A DNA stretch of 64,000 bases from Apteryx mantelli (taxonomy: Eukaryota > Chordata > Aves > Apterygiformes > Apterygidae). Below are positions 55,501 to 64,000 of this stretch, in pieces. Each line of letters opens with the position of its first letter. Positions within the stretch are counted from its first letter, which is position 1. The notes below the pieces were generated by a model, which was given only the letters and a program-made list of their open reading frames with translations, made no database searches and had not been told where the DNA came from. The translations under genes were made by a program, and so were the position numbers. The stretch lies in assembly GCF_036417845.1 (NCBI RefSeq), contig NC_089981.1, positions 39,376,668 to 39,440,667 on the forward strand. Direction: 5' to 3'.

Positions 55501-57070
55501 ACTGAAGTTTAGGGCTCACCTGACCATTGCCCAGGAGATTTCTGCTCAAACCAGTTGTTAGGAGTCAGCCAACATGGTTGAGAATCTACTCCATATACTA
55601 AGAAGAATCTAAACCTACTGCCATAGAAAGGGAAAATACATCTTGTTACTGATATCATATGTCATTGAAGCTATGTAGACAGCAGGAGTTATCATACTGT
55701 ATTTCACTACTGTGAGTATCATCAGTCGGTTATGAATAAGCTTGTCTAAACTCTCACCTGTTAAATTTAGGTGCTTTTGCCTCGTCTCCTATGTCTCAGA
55801 TGCTCATTTGCTGACATGCTACACTTGTGCATCCAGTGTCATTTGGCTAATCCAGGCCTTTTTGCCATTAGTAGCCTGGCACCCATTTGTGGTAGCTGTC
55901 ACACAAGAGAAATGCCTTTACATTTTTGTCCTTTAGACAGAGGGCTGCAATGATTAACCAAACAAGAAAACAAAAGCCTATCTTGATTTTCAGGCTTCTT
56001 TCATAGCCTTCTTACTCACAAGCTCTTACCAAACAAACCAAGAAGATAGAGCCCTGGAGAGAAAACATCCAGCAATCTTGTGAAGGGTAGCTAGCACAGG
56101 GCTGCTGGACTACAAAATCCAAATTAACTTGGGTCATGTGTTAAAAAGGTTATTCTTCTATCAGCACTGTAGAGCAACAGCTACTTTTCACTGACTCCAG
56201 CTACCAGTGTTACAGCATCCCCTTCCCCCTGACCTGTTCCAGCACCTTCACAGAAATACAACTTTTTGCACTTCTTTCTTTCACCCCTGATTACAGGCTT
56301 TCACTGAGTTACACCAGTGTACAAATGTAATCAGAATATGTCAGAGAAAGAGTAGAGACGATCATGAAGCATTTAGCAAAAAAGCGTTTTTAACATTTCC
56401 ATTAAAAAGGAAAAATCTTTTTCCCTGAAAATCTTAAATGGATTTTTCATGTATGATGTGTTTTCTACCAAAAATTTTATATATTTGAAAACCAAGTTTT
56501 CAGTAGAAAAACAGTGTAATGGGAGCTTTTTGATCATCCCTGTTACTGAGTAAAGTCTTTGATTATCCTTCAATAATGGTCCTTACTTCTGCTGTTCAAA
56601 GTTGTTGGCAAAGAACATAGATAAGGGGGCTTAAGGGTGCTTCAGCATTGCTTGAGTATTGCCACAAACAGTGAAATGGTGACTCTCTCTATATATGTGA
56701 AAAATAAACCATAGTTGTCATCAGATGCGTTTATTTTAGCAGAAATTCATCTTATAGTTCCTCACTTACTTACTTTTATGACCCAATGCCCAAATGTCCT
56801 TACAGGCTTTTAACTCCTGATTCTGCAAACATGGATGAACTTTATATACCAGCTTGTCTCTCATACAGGGAGGAGAGTGCTTCATCAGTGTATCAATCAC
56901 TTTCATATATAATTCACAGAAAGTCACCATTTAAAATATTATTTGAATGTTCAAACTGTATTTGAGAATGTAGGAGGTTTGTATTCGCACTGCTGGGTAA
57001 GTGAGGACGTGCAATACTGATACCTATTTCACCAGCAGGTGCAAAACAGCCCATGGCTGAATGGTTACAC
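49540..57070. other. gene-poor interval between FBXO3 and LMO2
   Basis: 7.5 kb with no coding exon, RNA gene or clear repeat that I can support. Frames of 60-130 codons are scattered on both strands without splice or family support. Confidence 0.4.
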
Positions 57071-57074
57071 ACAA

Positions 57075-57290
57075 GTCAAGATATCTGAGTCCTGTTCTTG
57101 TATAAGGTTGGCTGAGTTACCATGTGATTTTTAGGCAAGTCATGTTAATCTTGTGCCTCAGTTTCCCCACCTGTGGAGTGGGACTTGTAGCTTAAAAAGG
57201 GAAAGAGTGATGGACTAAGGCCATTAATGCTTGCAAGGTACTTGAAGAGTGTTGAATAGAACATGGTATACTTCTGCAAAATATGTTTAT
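57075..57290 (+). mobile_element. MIR SINE remnant
   Basis: Contains the MIR core almost intact: ggcaagtcatgttaatcttg then tgcctcagtttccccacctg, followed by gtggagtggga. The start (tctgagtcctgttcttgtat) and the tail (gcaaggtacttgaagagtgt) also fit. Confidence 0.82.
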
Positions 57291-59074
57291 TAATTAACTG
57301 TCAGAGATCTGCTGGCTTATTAGGATCCTTTTAGAGATATGCCCTCTAATTAGACTAGTACAAAACAACCCACAGCAGGAGGCAATAGGCTGCTTCAGAC
57401 AAGGTTCAACTTTCTTTCAGTTTAACCTTCATCTCATTGATAGACTTCTGAATCTTAATTTAATTTACAATTCCTTAAATGTTTTCTGATATCATGTCTC
57501 AGTCTCTCTGTTCTGTATCTTTTCATGGTTTCTTTTTTGTCATGGGACAGAAGGATAGATGATTTGTTCCAGTGTCCATTAAAATTTCCATTGCCTGCAG
57601 TGCAGTATGCTCTATAAAAGAAATGAACCTGCTGCAAGTGAAATAAGCTGATGCTGCACTGTCTTTTTAGAGCAACAAAAATCTTTATAGATTATTTTTC
57701 TAAGTGTTACGAATCTCCTTCAAAGTCACAAGTCACTGTTATCAATTAATATACTTAATAGTCTCATTTTCAATTCACATGCAGGCCATGCAGGGTCTGT
57801 GCTCATCCTGGCAGATGCTTGAAAGCCTTGCCTTTCAGAGATGAAATGTTACCTTGTATATGATGGGGGTAGTAAAGGGGGTGATTCAGGAGCAGAAAGA
57901 CACGTTAAAGTGCAGCACCTGAGGCCTTCTTATTTTCTGAATTTACAGTCTCAGACTGGCAGTCGTATAAATGAGTGATGCTCTGTGATGTTCTTTTCGA
58001 AACAGACTACGAAATTGGCAGGGAGTCTTCAGTTTTGTGCTGATGTGTCCAGAATTCAAATAATTTGATTCTTGGATATGATGACAGTTGGAGGCACAGT
58101 ATTACCTTGAGAAAAGAGATGGGAGAGACAGCTGCTGTATCCTGTATTGAATTAACAACCGATTCCCATTTACTCTCTCCACTGAAAACTCTGTTATGCA
58201 GGATTCTTATTGCCCTTATTCAAGGGCATGGAATTAAAAAGTGATATTCATGGTAATGCTCTCATCTTCCTACCATGACATTGAATAATGGGGACAAAGA
58301 AGGGAAATCTTGAATGATGATATGCCTTTTAAAATACTGCTGATATTGAAAACATGTAAAGGACAATGCATTTGAATATTGGCTGATAAAGTCATATTCA
58401 GATTATTGTGCTTTTTTTCCTATTACTTTATATAATTTTGCTTTTATTTTTGTCATTGTTTGTGAAACATTTTATTTTCTTATAATTTCAGGAGACGGTC
58501 TGTACTGTAAGGAATACACTTGAGAGGAGGATAAAGGTGAAGTGTTGGTTACACTAATTCCAGGAGAAATCTATTCTCTCTCCTCCTGGATCCAAGGAAG
58601 AAGAGTTATCAGTAACTTGTGAGTAGTATGAGTTATGAAACTGACTTTAAAGAGTGGTAAGCTGCAATAGTTTGGTAAACAAATCTAATGGCAAAAGAAA
58701 TGCTAGGAATGACTATAATGTTTTCCTTACACTTTTATACTTAATAGTTGTTTATGGTTTTTTTTAACATCTTCTCTTTGCTGACACACATACTCTATGT
58801 TCTTTGATGTCTAAAGGCTTATCTGGCTGGGAAAACTGCATCAACAGACTGCTCTAATTATACAGGCAGAGTAATAGTATTGCTCAAGTGGAGGCTCCAG
58901 TGTCATTTTCCACTTTAGCTTAAGGCCTTTCGGAAGTTACATAGACCAAATTAAAATGGTGGTCTTATAAGAAAATAAGAATATCCACCTTGGACACTGC
59001 AGCATCTTTTCATTAAAAATGTTTTCATTTAGGTTTTAAAAAATATTTTCCTGTGTACATGATACTGAGTGTAT

Positions 59075-59275
59075 TTCCATTACAAGGTTTTAAAGGATTT
59101 TACAAAATAAGTAATAGTACCCCATTTCACAGCTGGGCAACTGGGGAGTAGAATTTTTAACCGTATTTCCATAAGTCACACAGGAAATACTTTCTGATGT
59201 GGGAACAAAACCTAGATCTTGCTCTCATTAGTACAAAACCACAAAGCCTCTCTGAACTATTGACACTGCTACCTA
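59075..59275 (-). mobile_element. MIR SINE remnant, opposite orientation
   Basis: The plus strand reads as the reverse complement of MIR: ccccatttcacagctgggca, then actgggg, then aagtcacacaggaaatactt and ggaacaaaacctagatcttg, which correspond to the aggtcacacagctagtaagt and ggattcgaacccaggtctt segments. Confidence 0.7.
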
Positions 59276-60729
59276 ATCTCAACCCCAGTGTTAATGAGGC
59301 CACTTACACTCAATTTTCAGTCAGATCTGAAAATATGAGTCAGATATGAGGTGGGATCATAGAAATAACTTTGCAGTATGCCTGAGTCAGGTTAAAAATT
59401 GCACCAAAAGGGGATTAGGGAATAAGTGTCAAAACTCTTATCTGTAATGAGCTCAATTGATTCTGACCACGTCAATGCTATCTTCATACTAGTATAATTC
59501 TGTGATTTCTGTTATACCATCATACTGTATGAGATCAGAATGCGACTGAAAACCTCTTTAATAGCAATTTTGAAAAGTCAAAATCACTGCTTACTTTGTC
59601 AAAGTGAATCTCATTTTATCTCCCATTTCTTCTAGCATAGTCATAAATGTCAGCAGAACACTACCTGCTATTTAAAATACATGGCATTCATTCAGAGATT
59701 CTTCAGTTGGCAGGTCCATGTGTTATATTAGTGTTCCAGGCTCCCCAGTGCATGACACTCTCTTTGATACCAGTTTGTCTCAATATGCCATTAGTATGTG
59801 ACTACAGAGAGATCAGCTTTATAGCTGATTGCTATCTTCCTTAAAATTATCTTGCCATGAACTAGCAGATGTTCATGAAGTTATAAGCGCTCCTCTCCCC
59901 TGCTTGTACAGCAGTGCTGTCAAGGTATATTTACCTAGGGAAAGCAGAAGCATGAAAGGAGAGGGGCTCTGCAGGAGACATAGCAACAGCGTGACAGGGT
60001 ATGATGACCTGGAAAGCTTTAAAGGCATCTGCCACTAAGTGTTGTTACTCCCTTGTCTGGTGATGAGGAGCTTGCTACGTGTATACACTCCCACATGCAG
60101 AACTGAAGAATGATTGTGCACCTGCACCCTGCATTAACATCATGTTACATCCAGCCCTGCATTTTCAGCAAGCTGTGTAAACTAGGGAACAGGGATATTG
60201 AGACTCAGTTTCTAGCTGGACAGAATGTTGGTAAAGAGCTGCTGCTGATGAAGAGAGATGATAGCTGTATTCTCCTTGTTCTGGGTGCATAGCCTTATTG
60301 CCTGTGCTGGCCTGGATATATTTTAGGTTGAGTTATAATTATACCAGCTGCCTGTGGCCTCCAGAGGTCAGCATATCACTTGAGAAGAACTGAATTGCAG
60401 CGCACTGAGGCTATGTTTTCTCCCTTCAAACACGATCCTGTTTTGTCCCCTATATAGTTTCCAACTTCAGCAGTAGTAAGAAGATTTGAAGCTTTTTGCC
60501 CCCAACACTAGTTGTGACAACAAAGCAAAAAAAGAGCTCTCAGAAAAGCCATTTGAAAAGTCAAGATGTTGGCATTGCACTACCGCTTGGATGAGAGATC
60601 CTTTAAGTGACAAATTTACTGAAAAGAATCTGACAAATAGATAATCTCCATCTGTTTAGATGCTACTGCTTATACTTTAGTACTGATGGGGTGTATGGAC
60701 ATACCAACCATTTTCTGAGTCTTGTTCAA

Positions 60730-61180
60730 TTTTTTGCTATAAGCTTGATTTCTGAATACACGCTTGAACACCACATGCAATTCTAGTGACACTCTCAAAA
60801 AGGATAAAGTAGAACTAGAAAATGTACAAAGACGAGGAATAGAGGTTATTGGAGGTGTGGAACAGCTTTCATGCAACACGAAACTTAGACTATATCTCAG
60901 AAAGAAAAAAATTGGAGGGGATACAATATGAGTCTTTAAAGTCAGGTATAGTGCAAAGAAAGTCTACAGAAAATGACTGTTCATTATCTCCCATGATATG
61001 ATGGGCACCTAGTGAAGTTATCAGGCAGCAGGTTTTAAAATAAACACATCATGGAATTAGAATGTGAAAATTATTGCTTTAGGACATTACGGAGGCCGGA
61101 AGTGTAAAAGAGTCAAAAAAAAGGGACTAGGCAGACTCATGGAGAATAGGTGTACGAGTCGCTATTAAGCAGAGGAGTCT
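60730..61180 (+). mobile_element. CR1-like LINE 3' remnant
   Basis: Frames can be followed through the C-terminal reverse-transcriptase region: KDKVELENVQRR, GGVEQLS, then EKKKIGGDTI and VFKV, which parallel KDKAELEKVQRR, EKRRLRGDMI and VFK of CR1 elements. Downstream, tatcaggcagcaggttttaa and gactcatggagaataggt also fit the 3' part. Stops and indels throughout. Confidence 0.78.
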
Positions 61181-61839
61181 GAAAGCAAGCTCAAACAAAG
61201 GCTTCATGAAGAGCACCTCATTCCATGCTTGCCTTGCTCTATGCTTCCCTAAGCAGCCACTGCTTTTTGCTGTTGGGAGTAAGATACCTAATGTCCACTT
61301 TTGTCCAGACCAGGCATGTTTGTCATGTTCTTAACATTACTATTCAGATAAGAAACTCCCTTTTAGCTTAAGAAGCAAGAGACAGCAGTCTTTGCAAGAA
61401 GGGCTCTGAATTTAATTCTAACACCAGCAAGTATTGATTGACTCTAGTTTTATTATACTGGATTCAATAATCCAGAGCTAAATCAGGACCAGCTACGTTT
61501 CTCAGAGACCCTAATCCTACATGGTCTCTTCTGAGATCAGATGGCCTCTGTCTTTTTGTTGCAAAGGAACCCCCAAATGGTTTTCTCTGTGTGGCAGCCA
61601 GCCATAAAACATCCTCATAAACACCAAAGAGCCTCAGTGTCACACAATACTATCTGATTTCTCCTTGTCATGAAGAACTCTACGAAGCTTATTCAGACCA
61701 GTCAGTGTTTTCATATTACTGGTTTGAAAAATGCCCTGAAGCGAATCAAATATGTGTCAGCTGTAGTCCAAATGTAGAAACCCTGCTACAAAAAACATCC
61801 AGTCCAGCTCCAAATAAAAAGGAAATAACAACACTCAAA

Positions 61840-62619
61840 TCTTCTGTTATTTTTATTAAAGCTGCAGAGTCTTACTACACACAACAAATATTTTATCGAT
61901 ATAATCTAAGTTAATAAAATAGTTGAACAACTCTTTAGAATTATATTTGTATAGAAATGATCTGTGGAACATCTCATCTTGAAACAGCAATGCCTGAAAA
62001 CAACTATTCAGCAGGATATTTTTAAAGAACAGTTTGAGACTAGAGGATGCACTGTTCATTCTCACAGAAAAAAAAATCCATGCAAAAATAACCCCTACCC
62101 TCTTCCCGCTTTCTCTCCTATCCAAAGTGTAAGGCCTTGTAGAATGACCACATAAATGACTGGCCCTTTTTTTCCAGTATCCTTCTTTATGTCTACATTA
62201 GGAGCTGTTGTCTAAACTGAGTAACTAAAAAAAGATGAAAAGAAAAATCAGTTGCACAATCCTAGTCTGCAGGTGACAAAGTCATAACATCTCTTTACAT
62301 CAGTCACGACCGTATTTCCAGTTACGAGAATTCATTATCACATTGTGTTTGTTCCTCAACTCTTGCCTACATGGCTGATGTCAGTTATTGTCAATACGCC
62401 TTTTTTAACAGAAGTCAGTCTATCTACTATTGCTTCAGTCTCCCTTCTTCACTTATATGTAGTTTAGATTCTACGTAGTGCTGCTTGAAAAGGGCCTACT
62501 CTGTGGTATTTCCCCCCACTTTAGACAAAGCACATAGCTCAAGTGATTATCTCCTCACTGCAGCTATTCATCTGTGTCACCTGTGAGATGTCTTTTATAG
62601 ACTATGAGGCATGTCTTTG
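61840..62619 (-). other. LMO2: LMO2 3' UTR (left border inferred)
   Basis: Sequence after the LMO2 stop codon. A minus-strand AATAAA at 61852-61857 would end a 3' UTR of about 0.77 kb. Confidence 0.55.
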
Positions 62620-62839
62620 CTATATCATCCCATTTATCTTAGTCCACTCATAGATGTCCTGTTCACATACTATGTCTGAGTTGATGAGGAGATATCTGTC
62701 CCCAACACAGAAATGCTTCTGGCAGGCAGCACATTTGAAGCATTCAAGGTGATACACTTTGTCCTTCACCCGCATGGTCATCTCATAAGCCCGGATTCGC
62801 TTGTCACAGGAGGCACAGAGGCCATCTTGGCCAAAGAGC
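62620..62839 (-). CDS. LMO2: LMO2 last exon: second LIM domain and C terminus (gene partial)
   Basis: Acceptor gttttag, then 72 codons and TAG. The exon begins [20 protein letters not shown] and ends [13 protein letters not shown], as in mammalian LMO2. It holds the second LIM domain with the eight zinc ligands in order: Cys, Cys, His, Cys, then Cys, Cys, Cys, Asp ([20 protein letters not shown]). LMO2 is a nuclear adaptor without DNA-binding activity that links TAL1/E-protein and GATA factors to LDB1 in blood stem cells, red cells and endothelium. LIM2 forms part of the LDB1-binding surface. The first LIM domain and promoters lie off the right edge. Confidence 0.98.
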
Positions 62840-64000
62840 CTAAAACAACAACAACAACAACAAAGAAGTAAGCAGATTTCTATTGCAGGAGAGATGGGGA
62901 AAAATTAAAAAAGGACACAACATCAGTGCCTTGTTCCATTAGTCATAGTATTGACAAGATACATAGAGGTCACATGGAAAGCTGCTGAGCAGAGCTCTAA
63001 ACTTTGCAATACCAAAATCTGAAGTAGCAAGTTCAAGGTCCTCACCTATTTTCAATGTAATTGATTTTTGTGATCAACAACCTTATTCTGAAAGTGTTGA
63101 GAAGTTTCAGTAGCAGTAAAGGTTCTCTGGATCATACCATAAATTTGTGCCATGCTAATACTTGCTCCCACTTGTACAATCAATAGAAATTACCTTTCAG
63201 TTGATAAATTTTGCCTGTCTTCAGCTGTTGCTATTGTACAGTTTACAGAAAGTTGACAAATGCTGTGATTTAATATTCCACCACGTTTTTGTTGCCTCTG
63301 CATTTGAGATTCTTTCAAACTCAAACATTTTTATATGCATGAAATCACTCCTGCTCAGTTTCAGAAGGATACATACCAAGACCCTCTAGACACCTATGTT
63401 AGCCCAAATAATTTTATCATCTGGATTGCTCTTTCATCCACATAAAGAAGCCCTGTTGAGATCATCGTTACTGTGTTGTCTATTAAAAGGAGCCTCTAAT
63501 GAATGCACTGCATAGCCCTCTCATAGCCTGCAGTACCACACTCGACTGGAACAGTCTGACATGCTCAGCTATGTGTGATGACAGCAGAAATGCCAGCCTT
63601 CCATGCAGTCTGCTGATTACAGAGTTTGTAAGTCCAATCATTAATAAATAAGCACCAACATATTATTTTCTTCTTATAAAAGAAGAAGAAAAAGGGGAGA
63701 AATGCAATATATTACTTGTTCAAAGTATACACCTATTAAGTTTGACTTCTAAGTTTCCATAATAATTCTGGAAATTGTTTGTCCACCTCCTATACTTTTC
63801 TTACATATACTGCATTTGCTTTATATAGCCTTCTGAGTTGGAAAAAGAATACCCACTAAATTAAGCGAGATATTTACGGGGAAAATACATCATTTCTTTT
63901 GTCTACCAGGAGATGTCAGTGTTCACTTCTGCCCAAAGAAAGTAATAAAAGGTTACACAAAGCTGCAAATTTTCTTAGTAACAGAAGATAATATATGTCT
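62840..64000. other. LMO2: LMO2 intron, running off the right edge
   Basis: Begins at the acceptor of the last exon. A (CAA)n run lies at 62844-62863. No further LIM-encoding exon is visible. Confidence 0.6.
62844..62863. repeat. LMO2: (CAA)n microsatellite beside the LMO2 acceptor
   Basis: Six CAA-type units directly upstream of the LMO2 last-exon acceptor. On the transcribed strand they form a TTG-rich stretch within the pyrimidine tract. Confidence 0.9.

Noticed and set aside
1-64000. tRNA genes, CRISPR arrays, prokaryotic operons or endogenous retrovirus genes
   Set aside because: None seen. The sequence is vertebrate nuclear DNA with spliced genes; no cloverleaf-type boxes, regularly spaced repeats or retroviral gene motifs were noticed.

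Overview
This is nuclear DNA from a bird. Three signs support that: spliced vertebrate genes with GT-AG introns, a CR1 LINE of the kind that dominates avian genomes, and the gene order CD59 - FBXO3 - LMO2, which is also found on human 11p13. The species cannot be read from the window. About 64 kb holds four protein genes, all on the minus strand and head to tail, so transcription runs right to left. Three GC-rich CpG islands mark three of the four promoters.

Layout, left to right. (1) 1-13.0 kb: the 5' part of a long coiled-coil gene. One untranslated first exon and eight coding exons (about 350 residues) are visible and the gene runs off the left edge. Its protein resembles the N-terminal region of giantin (GOLGB1) segment by segment, so I call it a giantin-like golgin. 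A CR1 copy sits in one intron. (2) 13-20.9 kb: intergenic DNA with an old three-unit tandem repeat and old LINE remnants, ending in the CD59 3' UTR. (3) 20.9-26.4 kb: CD59, complete (three coding exons, 119 aa, ten cysteines, GPI signal). (4) 26.5-29.8 kb: FBXO3 3' UTR and the gap to the CD59 promoter. (5) 29.8-47.4 kb: FBXO3, complete (11 exons, 455 aa: F-box, SUKH/SMI1-KNR4, ApaG, acidic tail). An old CR1 with reverse-transcriptase remnants lies in intron 1. (6) 47.4-62.6 kb: a long gene-poor interval with three MIR-type SINE remnants, a CR1-like LINE remnant, a 15-bp perfect inverted repeat beside the FBXO3 island, and weak signs of a divergent non-coding transcript. (7) 61.8-64 kb: the last exon and 3' UTR of LMO2, whose other exons lie off the right edge.

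The proteins are not an operon-like set. CD59 is a cell-surface complement inhibitor, FBXO3 an SCF ubiquitin-ligase subunit, LMO2 a nuclear adaptor of the TAL1/GATA/LDB1 complex, and the golgin-like protein a probable Golgi tether. Their shared position reflects conserved synteny. The most unusual item is the giantin-like gene: I know of no counterpart next to CD59 in human, where KIAA1549L and C11orf91 lie on that side.
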